This document shows, in pieces, positions 36,072 through 45,851 of a stretch of DNA of 64,000 nucleotides. The translations under genes were made by a program, and so were the position numbers. Where the stretch lies: positions 248,001 to 312,000 of the forward strand of contig NZ_BLID01000001.1 in NCBI RefSeq assembly GCF_009811315.1, written 5' to 3'. Source of the stretch: Vibrio atypicus. Lineage in GTDB: Bacteria > Pseudomonadota > Gammaproteobacteria > Enterobacterales > Vibrionaceae. Below the pieces are notes generated by a model. It was not told the origin of the DNA. It did no database searches and saw nothing but the letters and a program-made list of their open reading frames with translations. Each line of letters begins with the position of its first letter. Within the stretch, counting starts at the first letter, position 1.

Positions 36072-36254
36072 GCAACGAACTAGTCACAATCATCAGATCA
36101 AAACGCGAAACTGCTCACTCTTTTACTGAAATTTGAAATAATTTTGAAATAAAATTACATATACAATTTTTATCCAAGGCGCTTGACCAAACTTCAACAA
36201 AACTATTTACTAAACGACAAGCGATAAAGAACACAATATTAAAAAGAAGTGACC

Positions 36255-38204
36255 ATGCAGAGCTCTCAGCCATACCCTTTAGGCGCGACTCCAAATAAAG
36301 ATGGATGTAATTTTTCTATCTATGCACCAGATGCAAAAAATATTCAGTTAGCCTTATTTGATGACAACGGAGAATTCACCACTCATTCACTTGATGGCGA
36401 ATACGCTGGAATTAAATTCACCTTTATTCCCAATATTTGTGCTGGTACTCACTATGCCTACATAGTCGAATCTAAAGGTAAGTCTCACCTCATTTCCGAC
36501 CCTTATGCCAAAGCCATTGCCAAACCACTCACCTATACATTGCCATTTAGCTCAGAAAAAAGTTTTGAACTTGCGCGCTGTGTCGTTGTGGATGATAACT
36601 TTGATTGGCAGGGGGTCACACAACCTAAAAGACCAAGAGAAGAGATGGTTCTGTTTGAAACACACGTCAAAGGTGTGTCGAAACTCAACCCAAATGTTGC
36701 TCCGGAAACACAAGGCCGCTATTTAGGGCTCGTGAGTGATGCGATGTTGGCCTTCTATAAAGAACAGAATATCAACACGCTGCAGCTGTTACCTGTCGCA
36801 GCCTGTATGCACGAACCTCATCTTCTGAAGATGGAGAAGGTCAATTACTGGGGATACAACCCATACCTCTTCATGGTGCCAGATCCGCGCTATGCTGAAT
36901 CCGACGCCGTAAACGAGCTGAAAACCGCGATTCGTGAACTGCACCGAAATGGCATCGAAGTCATTTTGGATGTAGTGTATAACCACACTGCAGAGGGTGG
37001 TGGTGATGGGCCTGTTTTCAATTTGAAAACCCTAGATAAACGCTACTACATTAAACACGGTGAGCACTACGCTAACTATACTGGCTGCGGAAATACGGTT
37101 GACCTATCCTACCAACCTAGTTTGAATCTAGTGATGGATACCTTACGTTACTGGGTCACAGAATATAAGATCGATGGCTTCCGATTCGATTTGGCAGCAA
37201 CGTTAGGCCGCAATGGTGATAACTTCAGCCCGGAGGCTGGTTTCTTTAAAGCCGTCGCTCAAGATCCTGTACTGCGTGAAGTTAAACTCATTGCTGAACC
37301 TTGGGATATTGGCCCTAACGGCTACCAAGTCGGCAACTTCCCATTTGGCTGGAACGAGTGTAACGACCGTCTACGTGATATTACGCGCAGCTTCTGGCGT
37401 GGTGACCAAGGTTTCCTTAAAGAGTTTGCTACTCGTATTATGGGATCGCGAGATCTATATAGTGCAGCGAATTGGCCATATAAGCTAACCATTAATTATA
37501 TTACCTACCATGATGGTTTCTGCATGCAGGATCTGGTTTCCTACAAGCAAAAACACAATGAGGCCAACGGTGAACACAACCGAGATGGCCATGGCGATAA
37601 TCGCTCTGACAACTATGGGTTTGAAGGTGAAACAGAAAATCTAACCATTGTAGAAAAACGCGAAAAGCAGAAGCGTAACTTTATGGCAAGTCTGCTGTTT
37701 GCCTTTGGTATTCCACATATTCTTACAGCCGATGTTCTCTCTCACACTCAAAAAGGGAATAACAACGCGTACTGCCAAGACAACAATCTAAGTTGGCTAG
37801 ATTGGCATATTGATTCTCGCAAACAAGATTTCAAAACTTGGCTAGCGGATATGATCAGCGCAAGACAGACCTATATGGTTCCATTCATTCGCGCTTTCAG
37901 TGGAGAGAACCGCAATCAAAACCGAATTTTCTGGCGCAGGCTCGATGGCAGCTATATGGAGCACGATGATTGGAATCGCTTGAGCTCTGTAGCGCTTCAC
38001 CTTGGCATAGGTGAACAGGGAGAAGAACTTTTTTACTGCATCAATCAAACCAATGCCCCTGCGAGATTTACGCTTCCGACAAGTAGCAAAACAAATTGGA
38101 CCATGATTTGTAATACCGACTCCCATGAGTTGCACCAGACCATCGATCACAAACAAGTGTTGGTTGCCCCAACCTCAATTGCTATCTTCCACGCAAAAAT
38201 ATAA
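36255..38204 (+). CDS. glgX: GH13 glycogen debranching enzyme (GlgX/isoamylase type)
   Basis: This is a cytoplasmic alpha-1,6-glucosidase of about 649 residues, with no signal peptide. An N-terminal CBM48 domain (YPLGATPNKDGCNFSIYAP) precedes the barrel. Catalytic regions are VILDVVYNHTAEGG (near 235), DGFRFDLAATLGR with the nucleophile Asp (near 305), LIAEPWDIGPNGYQVGNFP with Glu (near 344), and YHDGFCMQDLVSY with Asp (near 416). The spacing fits GlgX/TreX. The ATG at 36255 has GAAG upstream; a GTG at 36249 is less likely. It may share MalT control with the divergent porin gene. Confidence 0.9.
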   Translation: MQSSQPYPLGATPNKDGCNFSIYAPDAKNIQLALFDDNGEFTTHSLDGEYAGIKFTFIPNICAGTHYAYIVESKGKSHLISDPYAKAIAKPLTYTLPFSSEKSFELARCVVVDDNFDWQGVTQPKRPREEMVLFETHVKGVSKLNPNVAPETQGRYLGLVSDAMLAFYKEQNINTLQLLPVAACMHEPHLLKMEKVNYWGYNPYLFMVPDPRYAESDAVNELKTAIRELHRNGIEVILDVVYNHTAEGGGDGPVFNLKTLDKRYYIKHGEHYANYTGCGNTVDLSYQPSLNLVMDTLRYWVTEYKIDGFRFDLAATLGRNGDNFSPEAGFFKAVAQDPVLREVKLIAEPWDIGPNGYQVGNFPFGWNECNDRLRDITRSFWRGDQGFLKEFATRIMGSRDLYSAANWPYKLTINYITYHDGFCMQDLVSYKQKHNEANGEHNRDGHGDNRSDNYGFEGETENLTIVEKREKQKRNFMASLLFAFGIPHILTADVLSHTQKGNNNAYCQDNNLSWLDWHIDSRKQDFKTWLADMISARQTYMVPFIRAFSGENRNQNRIFWRRLDGSYMEHDDWNRLSSVALHLGIGEQGEELFYCINQTNAPARFTLPTSSKTNWTMICNTDSHELHQTIDHKQVLVAPTSIAIFHAKI

Positions 38205-38354
38205 TCAAATTAAAGCGACATGGTGACATGTCGCTCATTTCTCAAACAAAACCGATTCATACGCTGGATTAATATGCATTGATGTGCTTTGCAATTGCGT
38301 TTAGTATACCGGACATAATTACTATATCCCCTTATATACATCAGTTGGCACATA

Positions 38355-40121
38355 ATGGCGTTACCAAAAATACTTATACGAACGCTGAGACCGTATATCA
38401 TACTATTGGCTATAGCCATGATATACGCCGCTTTTCAGCAACTCGAGAAATCAGAAAAAATAGCGTATCAACAATCTTTCGCTAACCTAAAAACCGCGTC
38501 AGACCTTATCTCCTCTCAAGTGGAAGCCGCGACCAGTAAGCTATACCTTTTAGATGATGCACATTCACTTCTAGATTTCGACAATACCGCAAAAAAAATT
38601 CTCGACTTTTCTCCCGCATATAGCGATATCATCACCGTCAACCATGAGACTCATCAGTATCGCTCAATGTTGCTCAATCCTATTCGAGCTGAACAGAGTC
38701 TTGATATCATCTGGAGTCCGCTCAATAGCATGGCCCCACAGTTCAGCGTATCGTCAATCTACGAAAAACTGCCAAACCAATGGGTGTTTGCCGTTCGATA
38801 CATCCAAGAAAACTTAAACGAAATCTGGATTGAATTTGATCTCAAGTACACAACCCAACGCTTACGTGGCCTAAAAACATTAGAACATGGCTATGTATTT
38901 GTTGTTGATAGCACAACAGGGCGCTTAGTATTCCATCCCGACCCAAAACGTATTGGCTCACCATCTGTCAGCTACCATGCTGGTATTAGTGAAAAGATCA
39001 GTAATGGCTTACGTTTTGGTAAACATGAGTACTACTACAAGGGGCAATTTAAAGTCTCTGTATTTGATAATGACAACCCATACAATTGGGTCTTTATTTC
39101 TGGAACAGACCGCTCAGATATCCTTGCTAGCACATACCAATTCTCTCTGACGGCGATAGTCATTGCTTCCTTATTACTATTGGCAATGGTCTTCAATTAC
39201 GTCACCTATCAGCTCAATAAGTCTCTTGCGGAATTAAATAGCAAAGATGAACTGGCGGACTTTAAACATAATCTACGTGCCATCTTAGATCGTTTCTGCC
39301 ATCACAAAGGGATTCAACTCTGTTTTTACGATGCCGATTACGGCCATTTCACGACAATTGATTACCACGGCAACAGCCAAATAATTTTAAAAGACAAAGC
39401 GCTCGCAACACGCTTTTCACCAAGTTCTTTGAGCTACACCGGCAAGCGCTATGCCGATCCATTGGCTAAAAAACTGCACGTCAATTCTCGTCACTACACG
39501 ATTCCTTTGTTTGACAAAGATAGTTTGATTGCTGTGATTTATATGAAAGCCAATTTTCCAACCTATCGCAGTATTCTAAGAATGATTCGCGATTATTCAG
39601 AAGTTGCCTTGTCAAACTTGTTGCTGCATAAAAAGCTTCGTAGCAAAGATGTCATGACGCATCTCGACAACAAACTCACTATACGTGAAAAAATCGACTC
39701 TCAACTAGGAAGAGATGGCGTCTACTTAGCCATACTTGATATTGACCACTTCAAGCGAATCAACGACACGTGCGGGCACGAATGTGGTGACCAAGTGATC
39801 TTACATACAGCAGAATTGATGAAAACATGTTTCCCTAAACCAGGAGCCATGAGCCTTGCACGATATGGCGGTGAGGAGTTCTGTGTATTGTTTAAAGCTA
39901 ATGATGAAAACGACGCTTATGAGCAATGCGAGTTATTTAGACAGATGGTGGAACAAGCAACCGTCGACTATGAAGAGTATTCAGTTCAGTACACGGTGAG
40001 TGTTGGCATAACTTCAGCTCAAGACAGCCAACACATTACCATTGGCCGTGCAGATAAAGCCTTGTATCAAGCCAAAGGGCTTGGTAGAAACCAAGTGGTG
40101 CTCAATACATTTAAAGCTTAA
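38355..40121 (+). CDS. Membrane-bound diguanylate cyclase (GGDEF)
   Basis: This 588-residue protein makes cyclic di-GMP. Two membrane helices (about 11-28 and 263-282) flank a periplasmic sensor region that looks like a Cache domain (GYVFVVDSTTGRLVFHPDP). A region resembling GAF follows in the cytoplasm (about 305-420), then the GGDEF domain with LDIDHFKRINDTCGHECGD and RYGGEEF (near 501). No RxxD inhibitory site is present five residues before GGEEF, so product inhibition at that site is not expected. It lies between the glucan and sialic acid loci; the ligand is unknown. Confidence 0.88.
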   Translation: MALPKILIRTLRPYIILLAIAMIYAAFQQLEKSEKIAYQQSFANLKTASDLISSQVEAATSKLYLLDDAHSLLDFDNTAKKILDFSPAYSDIITVNHETHQYRSMLLNPIRAEQSLDIIWSPLNSMAPQFSVSSIYEKLPNQWVFAVRYIQENLNEIWIEFDLKYTTQRLRGLKTLEHGYVFVVDSTTGRLVFHPDPKRIGSPSVSYHAGISEKISNGLRFGKHEYYYKGQFKVSVFDNDNPYNWVFISGTDRSDILASTYQFSLTAIVIASLLLLAMVFNYVTYQLNKSLAELNSKDELADFKHNLRAILDRFCHHKGIQLCFYDADYGHFTTIDYHGNSQIILKDKALATRFSPSSLSYTGKRYADPLAKKLHVNSRHYTIPLFDKDSLIAVIYMKANFPTYRSILRMIRDYSEVALSNLLLHKKLRSKDVMTHLDNKLTIREKIDSQLGRDGVYLAILDIDHFKRINDTCGHECGDQVILHTAELMKTCFPKPGAMSLARYGGEEFCVLFKANDENDAYEQCELFRQMVEQATVDYEEYSVQYTVSVGITSAQDSQHITIGRADKALYQAKGLGRNQVVLNTFKA

Positions 40122-40125
40122 AAAG

Positions 40126-40154
40126 AAAGGGAAGTGAGTCGTCACTTCCCTTTT
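40126..40154. terminator. Bidirectional terminator, diguanylate cyclase / nanM paralog
   Basis: GGGAAGTGA and TCACTTCCC form a 9-bp stem around GTCG, with A-rich and T-rich flanks, between convergent genes. Confidence 0.85.
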
Positions 40155-40193
40155 CACATCATGATTGCACCAACCAACTATAGGGGAAGATGA

Positions 40194-41261
40194 TTATTGC
40201 CAATCCATTAAATAACAAGCTTGTTGCGCGTTTCCTGTCGAATCTTCACCTCCTAGTAAATAGATACTCTGTCCATTTGAAATTGCGACACCATAAGCTA
40301 GCCCAGTAGATAGCCTTCCTGCATGGTGCCAACGTTTGCCATCGAATCGCCAAACATTATCATTGTAATGTTTAGTCAATCCTTTATGGCTATACCACTG
40401 CCCTTTCTTCGCGTTATTTTGACTACCAATGAAATAGGTGCCTCCTGCCGCAAACAACTGCCCTTGATTGCGAGTAATATAACCGCCCGCTAACCCTTCA
40501 TGATCGGGATATTCGTCAACAATTGCAGGAAGAGCTGAGCTCTCGACTTGAGACTCGGTTGGGAAGACAAACTGCTTGGTTTCCAAACTTCTCAACCCTG
40601 GCTTCACTTCACCTTCTACCAAGGTAATCGTATTCCCTTGTTTAACGAGTCCAGCACCGCAATTCGCAGCAAAGGGATTGATGGATAATAATCTCCATCG
40701 ACCAGTTTCAACATTCAATTGCCAAATCCCAGAATTCCAACCATAAGCTTTAGGGGGCCGAGACATAAACTCCGTCAATATTGACTGTTGGCGATCCGGC
40801 TCTTTCACATTTTCGATTTTAGATAGCTGAGCAAATAATGTATCAAACGTCTCTTTGCAGTACCCACCCAAAAAGACCAACTTTCCTGGAGATAGTTCGA
40901 ACCCTGACGCACCAAGCAGCCCAATGGGCAATGAAGTCCCCACTTGATGCCATTGATTACTTGGGGCATCAAAATAGTAGCCGTCAGTTAAGACACTCAA
41001 GTGACCATCGCCTTTCACAATACCTGCACCTGAAAACACATAGAGCCGATCTTGAGTTGCGATTGAAACTGCGTCATTTCGTGCAACCCCAGGAAACTGT
41101 GCCGCTTCTTGCCATTCCAACTCTGGCTGGTTGAGATCATAAAAAAATAGGCGCTTCCCTGCGCTCCCTAAACCAACGTAAAGGCGGCGACCAACCAATC
41201 CCCCTACCCCGTTTTTAACCCCTATGGGCAACTCTGCAATTGGCGTAAAGTGCAACGACAT
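40194..41261 (-). CDS. Cytoplasmic NanM-like kelch mutarotase paralog
   Basis: This is a 355-residue kelch beta-propeller close in sequence to the neighbouring exported NanM. Shared features include LPIGVKNGVGGLVGRRLYVG, GSAGKRLFFYDL, LGGYCKETFD, GEVKPGLRS and the C-terminal YGVAISNGQSIYLLGGE. It starts MSLHFTPIAELPIG with no signal peptide, so it should stay in the cytoplasm, unlike NanM. It begins 15 bases after the exported paralog with AAAGAGGG as ribosome site. NanM interconverts alpha and beta Neu5Ac; an intracellular mutarotase, or a different sugar, is inferred. Confidence 0.8.
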   Translation of the reverse strand: MSLHFTPIAELPIGVKNGVGGLVGRRLYVGLGSAGKRLFFYDLNQPELEWQEAAQFPGVARNDAVSIATQDRLYVFSGAGIVKGDGHLSVLTDGYYFDAPSNQWHQVGTSLPIGLLGASGFELSPGKLVFLGGYCKETFDTLFAQLSKIENVKEPDRQQSILTEFMSRPPKAYGWNSGIWQLNVETGRWRLLSINPFAANCGAGLVKQGNTITLVEGEVKPGLRSLETKQFVFPTESQVESSALPAIVDEYPDHEGLAGGYITRNQGQLFAAGGTYFIGSQNNAKKGQWYSHKGLTKHYNDNVWRFDGKRWHHAGRLSTGLAYGVAISNGQSIYLLGGEDSTGNAQQACYLMDWQ

Positions 41262-41275
41262 TCTTTAGACCCTCT

Positions 41276-42448
41276 TTAATCTTCAATACCAACCTTGCTG
41301 CCATCCCAAGCGAGTAAATACACTTTGTTACTCGCACTGCGGTCACTCTTTTCTCCACCAGCAATGAGCACACCATCATTCGTAGAGAAAGAGGCGCCAT
41401 ACGCCAATCCTTCGGGCAGATCATTCACTTGTTTCCATAACCCTTCTTTTTGTACATAGATTTCGGGGTTGAACGCTTTGCCAAAACCATTGTGTGCAAA
41501 CATATTGCCACGTTCAAAAGCGGCCTTTGCTCCATGGAAATTAGCACCACCTGCAACGATCAACACACCATTGCTTTCACCAGCATAAGCGCCGGCAACC
41601 CCTTCTTGGACAAGAGATTGTTTAGGTGCAGGCAAGGCATGTTGACTTTGCCAGGGCTGTTCAGCACCAAATTGATACTGCTTTACTTCTGCTGTTCGCA
41701 GCCCAGGTTTAATCTCACCGCTGATCAATATAGCTCTCTTCCCATCCGCAACTAGCGCACTACCACAATTTGGCAAATAAGGTGATTCTCCTAAGTCGCG
41801 CCACTTTCCAGTTGTCGGCTGATAGCTCAACACACTTCGGTTCCACTTGTAGTCGAGAGGCTTCATACCCATGTAATCATCAACAATCTTTTGCCACGTT
41901 TCTGGCTGTGATTTCTTATCCGTTGTCATCACATCCGATAGGTATCGATCAAAATAGTCTTTGTTGTATCCCCCAAAAAAGAGCACTTGTTGGCCATCAG
42001 GCGAATAAGAAGCCGCACCCAGTAAACCAACAGGCGCACTGGTATTCGCAAGAGTCCACGTATTTTCACTGATGTCATAACGATAAACAGTATTAAATAG
42101 AATTGGCGACGCATCTGATGGCTTCACCTTTCCTGAGCCACCAAATATATAGATTTCATCGCCAATAACAGAAGCAGTTGCTCCACTACGTACAGGTCCC
42201 GCGAAATCAGCTTTTACCTGCCAACCACTTTTAAGATCTTTCAGGTCAAGCATATAAAAAGCTTTGCCAGCCGAACCTAAGCCAACGAAGATTTTGTCAC
42301 CGACTTGAGCACCAATACCACTTTTCACACCTACGGGTAGGTCGGGCCATTGACCCACTGTAGAGGTATTCGAAGCCAAAGCATTCGCACTCAACACCAC
42401 AGAAACAGCAAGCAAAGGTGTATGAATTAGGTTTTTATTTATTTTCAT
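41276..42448 (-). CDS. nanM: N-acetylneuraminate epimerase/mutarotase NanM (exported)
   Basis: This is a periplasmic kelch-repeat propeller of about 390 residues. The signal peptide ([16 protein letters not shown]) precedes [23 protein letters not shown]. The family features [33 protein letters not shown] and [15 protein letters not shown] are present. It speeds conversion of alpha-Neu5Ac released by sialidases to the beta form. The ATG at 42448 begins the signal peptide and has AAGGA 10 bases upstream; the longer GTG start at 42472 is less likely. It precedes the cytoplasmic paralog in a two-gene operon. Confidence 0.88.
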   Translation of the reverse strand: MKINKNLIHTPLLAVSVVLSANALASNTSTVGQWPDLPVGVKSGIGAQVGDKIFVGLGSAGKAFYMLDLKDLKSGWQVKADFAGPVRSGATASVIGDEIYIFGGSGKVKPSDASPILFNTVYRYDISENTWTLANTSAPVGLLGAASYSPDGQQVLFFGGYNKDYFDRYLSDVMTTDKKSQPETWQKIVDDYMGMKPLDYKWNRSVLSYQPTTGKWRDLGESPYLPNCGSALVADGKRAILISGEIKPGLRTAEVKQYQFGAEQPWQSQHALPAPKQSLVQEGVAGAYAGESNGVLIVAGGANFHGAKAAFERGNMFAHNGFGKAFNPEIYVQKEGLWKQVNDLPEGLAYGASFSTNDGVLIAGGEKSDRSASNKVYLLAWDGSKVGIED

Positions 42449-42544
42449 TGTTTTGATTTCCTTATCGGTCACCGACCAACGACTATAAAGCCGGCGTAGA
42501 TGATCATAATTGCCATCATTATTGTTTAAGTTTCATACTAATTA

Positions 42545-42575
42545 TTGATCAATGAAAAAATATTTCTTTGATCAA
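42545..42575. repeat. Inverted repeat upstream of nanM
   Basis: TTGATCAATGAAA and TTTCTTTGATCAA are 13-bp arms with one mismatch around 5 bases. It lies about 100 bases before nanM and after the regulator gene, as expected for an operator. Confidence 0.5.
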
Positions 42576-42610
42576 CTTAACAATAAAAATAATTTTCACC
42601 AAGTAGACAA

Positions 42611-42637
42611 TAAAAAGCCCGCCATATTGACGAGCTT
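42611..42637 (-). terminator. Terminator after the RpiR-type regulator
   Basis: On the minus strand AAGCTCG and CGGGCTT pair with one G-U, followed by a T run. It separates the regulator from nanM. Confidence 0.7.
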
Positions 42638-42665
42638 CTATAATATTTTTATATCAATTAGATAG

Positions 42666-43502
42666 TTAGCTGTTCATTAATGGTAACACGACTTCCGCAG
42701 TTTCCATCACTGACTCAGTGTATTCTGGGTAGCTATCCAACAGCGAGTTCACCAAAGCATCGACTAACAACAGGGCACCAACCTTGGAAGCGAAAGCTCC
42801 GCCAGTTAATGGCCCTTCAGGTCGCGCTGCTACTAACAATTCGGTTGAAATTGCTGTGAGTGGGCTGTGGCTAATGTTAGTTAATGAAACGACGGGCGTC
42901 CCTCGCTTATGCGCAAGTGAGGCCGCGTGAATCACTTCTTTTGTCGAACCCGAACTTGATACTGAGAACCATAAATCCCCTTTGCAGCTGCGACCTGCAC
43001 TCATAGCCGCTAAATGAGTATCTTCATACATGATCGCCTTCTTGCCAATCCGTACTAAACGATACGCCAAATAACGACCAACAATGCTTGAAGCACCCAC
43101 ACCAACACAACCAATAAATGATGCGTTATGGACCAACTCGCAAATTCGTGCCAAGGATTTTCTGTCAATCAATTTAGCGGTATCTTGCAAGCTATCAACT
43201 GCACTTTGAGCAGAGACATCACAAATATCTCCCGCCACTTTAGGTTGGTTTTGACTTGCAGTTTGGCTGAGATCAACCGCTAGTGCCATCCTAAAATCAG
43301 AATAGCCTTTGTAACCCATGTCTCGACATAAGCGTACGACAGTGGCTTCACTTGTCTGAGTGTTTCGAGCTAAATCCGTAATGGTTTGGAATTGCACATC
43401 ATGAGCATTCTCTAGGATGTAATCGGCAACCAATCTTAATTTTTTACTCAGGGGCTCGATATTTGAACGTAATCGAACCAATAGATTTTTAGGCGAACTC
43501 AC
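42666..43502 (-). CDS. nanR: RpiR family transcriptional regulator (NanR type)
   Basis: This is a 278-residue regulator with an N-terminal RpiR helix-turn-helix (about 1-77, TDLARNTQTSEATVVRLCRDMGYKG) and a C-terminal SIS sugar-phosphate domain (about 120-250, GCVGVGASSIVGRYLAYRL and SVSSSGSTKEVIHAA). In Vibrio vulnificus the nan regulator NanR is RpiR-type and responds to ManNAc-6-phosphate; the position beside nanA supports the same role. The start is GTG with GAGG 5 bases upstream. It is separate from the nanA transcript. Confidence 0.82.
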   Translation of the reverse strand: MSSPKNLLVRLRSNIEPLSKKLRLVADYILENAHDVQFQTITDLARNTQTSEATVVRLCRDMGYKGYSDFRMALAVDLSQTASQNQPKVAGDICDVSAQSAVDSLQDTAKLIDRKSLARICELVHNASFIGCVGVGASSIVGRYLAYRLVRIGKKAIMYEDTHLAAMSAGRSCKGDLWFSVSSSGSTKEVIHAASLAHKRGTPVVSLTNISHSPLTAISTELLVAARPEGPLTGGAFASKVGALLLVDALVNSLLDSYPEYTESVMETAEVVLPLMNS

Positions 43503-43601
43503 TGCGGCCTCTTTAGGTTTATATGGCTAAGGTAAAAGTATCAAAGACCTGTCAGTAATGACACTCCATCTATAATATTTATTCTTAAAAAGCTTAAGTT
43601 A

Positions 43602-43622
43602 AAGGGAGTTATTAACTCCCTT
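43602..43622 (-). terminator. Terminator after nanA
   Basis: AAGGGAGTT and AACTCCCTT form a 9-bp stem around ATT just after nanA. The T tract on the minus strand is short. Confidence 0.65.
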
Positions 43623-43632
43623 ACTGCTAGCT

Positions 43633-44526
43633 TTAACTAATAAAATCCGCGTCACGCATCTTCGCCAACACATCGGCTTTCTGGTTTGCGGTTAAAGAAC
43701 GTATCGGCTGACGAGGATCACCCGCGTCAATACCGTGCAACTGCATGGCAACTTTACCTGCTGCTACACCACCGTATTCCACCAATACTCGGATAATAGC
43801 GATGACTTTATCCATCAACGCAGCAACCTCATCATGTTTACCTTGATTGAATGCTTCGATGATCTCTAAATAAAGCGGTGCAGCGTAGTTGTATGTACTG
43901 CCTACTGCCCCAACAGCACCAACAGCTAAACCCGCAGGTAAGAATTCATCTACACCAAATGGGATATCAAACTTTCCGCCAGAGACTCGTATACAACGTT
44001 GGTACTCATATAGATCTACATTGTTGAACTTAGCCCCAGAAAGGTTCGGGATACGTTGCTCACCTTTAATTAGGAACTGTTCAAGATCTAGGTTCACGCC
44101 CGACATTCCAGAATGGTAGTAATAAAAGCCTTTCGAAGGGGCAGCAGCAGCAACTTGAGCACAGTACTCGACTAGGTCATCCACACTTCCCGGCTTGAAG
44201 AAGCAAGGGCCAATTGCCGACGTCGCCAGAATGTCTAGAGTTTCTGCATGTTCAGTAAGATTGATGGTATCAACAATACTTAAAGCGCCCGTATGAAGAA
44301 TTAAGTCCAGCTTGCCATCCGCCGCCTTAACCCAACGCTCTGCAATCGCTTTACGCTCTTCAGCAGAGCAGTGAATACCTTCACCCGTAGTGCCACAAAC
44401 ATAAGCGCCTTTAACACCCTGAGAGATCAAAAGCTGCGCGATGTCATCAATCACCGCAAGATTCACTTTATTGTTTGCATCAAACGGTGTGTGCGGAGCA
44501 GCAATAAGACCAGTTAACTTTTTCAT
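43633..44526 (-). CDS. nanA: N-acetylneuraminate lyase
   Basis: This aldolase splits Neu5Ac into ManNAc and pyruvate, the first cytoplasmic step of sialic acid use. The 297-residue protein has GTTGEG (45-50), the catalytic YYYHSG Tyr at residue 137, and the Schiff-base Lys at residue 166 in LSGAKFNNVDLYE. These match E. coli Y137 and K165. It is the last gene after siaPQM on the minus strand. Confidence 0.95.
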   Translation of the reverse strand: MKKLTGLIAAPHTPFDANNKVNLAVIDDIAQLLISQGVKGAYVCGTTGEGIHCSAEERKAIAERWVKAADGKLDLILHTGALSIVDTINLTEHAETLDILATSAIGPCFFKPGSVDDLVEYCAQVAAAAPSKGFYYYHSGMSGVNLDLEQFLIKGEQRIPNLSGAKFNNVDLYEYQRCIRVSGGKFDIPFGVDEFLPAGLAVGAVGAVGSTYNYAAPLYLEIIEAFNQGKHDEVAALMDKVIAIIRVLVEYGGVAAGKVAMQLHGIDAGDPRQPIRSLTANQKADVLAKMRDADFIS

Positions 44527-44552
44527 TTTAAATACCTTTTATAATAATTTTT

Positions 44553-45836
44553 CTACTGTCCATAGCCCAAGAAAAGTTCAGGAAGCAACAGCGTAAATTG
44601 TGGGAACACGGCAACGAGAGCAAGCACGATAAACAACGGCACAAGCAATGGGATAACGCCTCGGGTTAAGACATGGAAAGGAATATCACCAACGCGAGAG
44701 ACCACATAGAGCGCCATGCCCATAGGCGGAGTTAATATGCCAATCATTAAGTTGAGAATAGCCATGACACCAAAGTGAACCGGGTCAATGCCGACCGCTG
44801 CCGCGACAGGAACTAAGAACGGGACCAATAGTAGAAGCAGAGCCAAAGATTCAATAAAAGTGCCCAAAAATAGCAGCAGTAAGTTAATCAGCAACAAGAG
44901 TACTAGTGGGTTTTCACTGATGGTTAAGAAGTAATCCGCTAGCATTTGAGGCAGTTGCTCACGTGCAACGATCCAACCAAACACGGTAACACCCATTACC
45001 ATCAGGGCAACCACAGCCGTGGTATTTACCGTCTCTTTAAGAATGTCGACAAAACCACTTAGCGTTAACTGTTTATAAACAACAGTACCCAAGAACAATG
45101 CGTATAAAGATGAAACAACCGCCGCTTCTGTCGGAGTAAATTTGCCAGAGAAGATACCGCCAATGATGATCACCGGAGTAAGCAACGACAAGAAGGCTTC
45201 TTTGAACGATTTGAACTGCTCACCACGAGTGGCTCGTGGCAACGTCATATAGCCACGCTTCTTACAAATAAAGTAGCTCATCGTCATGAGTGCAGCGCAA
45301 CATAGCAAGCCTGGAATAGCACCTGCTAAGAATAAAGCACCGATGGACGTATTTGAAACAACACCATAGATAACCAAAGGAACAGAAGGGGGAACCAATG
45401 GTCCTATAATACAAGATGCTGCCGTCAAGCCACCGGCAAAATCGTCGTGATACTTAGCATCACGCATGGATTTGATTTCCAATTGGCCAAGGCCGCCAGC
45501 ATCTGCTAACGCTGACCCAGACATACCAGAAAAAAGTAAACTCGCCATAATATTTACGTGGCCAAGACTGCCCGTGATATGACCAACCATAGATTTAGCA
45601 AAATTGAAAATTCTCTCTGTTATGCCTGCACTATTCATCAAGTGACCAGTCAAAACAAAAAAGGGAACCGCTAACAAAGTAAAGTTGTCTATCCCACCCA
45701 GCATCTGCTGAGCAGCAAAGTTGATTCCGGTACTGTTGGTAACAACTAAAAACACCAAAGCAACGAATATAAGTGAAAAGCCGACAGGCATACCTGCAAA
45801 CAGTAGCCCTAGCCAGCCAAAAATTGAACCCGCCAT
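44553..45836 (-). CDS. siaM: Sialic acid TRAP transporter, large permease
   Basis: This DctM-type subunit has 427 residues and about twelve membrane helices, and forms the transport channel of a sodium-coupled TRAP importer. ADAGGLGQLEIKSMRDAKY and GFAGGLTAASCIIGPLVPPS are conserved DctM segments. It lies between siaQ and nanA and is followed after 26 bases by nanA. Sialic acid specificity is inferred from the cluster and the SiaP sequence. Confidence 0.93.
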   Translation of the reverse strand: MAGSIFGWLGLLFAGMPVGFSLIFVALVFLVVTNSTGINFAAQQMLGGIDNFTLLAVPFFVLTGHLMNSAGITERIFNFAKSMVGHITGSLGHVNIMASLLFSGMSGSALADAGGLGQLEIKSMRDAKYHDDFAGGLTAASCIIGPLVPPSVPLVIYGVVSNTSIGALFLAGAIPGLLCCAALMTMSYFICKKRGYMTLPRATRGEQFKSFKEAFLSLLTPVIIIGGIFSGKFTPTEAAVVSSLYALFLGTVVYKQLTLSGFVDILKETVNTTAVVALMVMGVTVFGWIVAREQLPQMLADYFLTISENPLVLLLLINLLLLFLGTFIESLALLLLLVPFLVPVAAAVGIDPVHFGVMAILNLMIGILTPPMGMALYVVSRVGDIPFHVLTRGVIPLLVPLFIVLALVAVFPQFTLLLPELFLGYGQ

Positions 45837-45851
45837 AAAGAATCCCTACCT

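Larger units (their letters stand above)
35813..36254. promoter_or_regulatory. Divergent lamB / GlgX-type promoter region
   Basis: This gap of 442 bases separates the porin from the GH13 debranching gene. It contains several MalT-box-like motifs between 35955 and 36070. No small ORF with a convincing ribosome site was seen. Confidence 0.7.

Noticed and set aside
36129..36152. Repeated TTTGAAAT in the GlgX-type gene leader
   Set aside because: A short AT-rich repeat that can arise by chance; no other sign of function.
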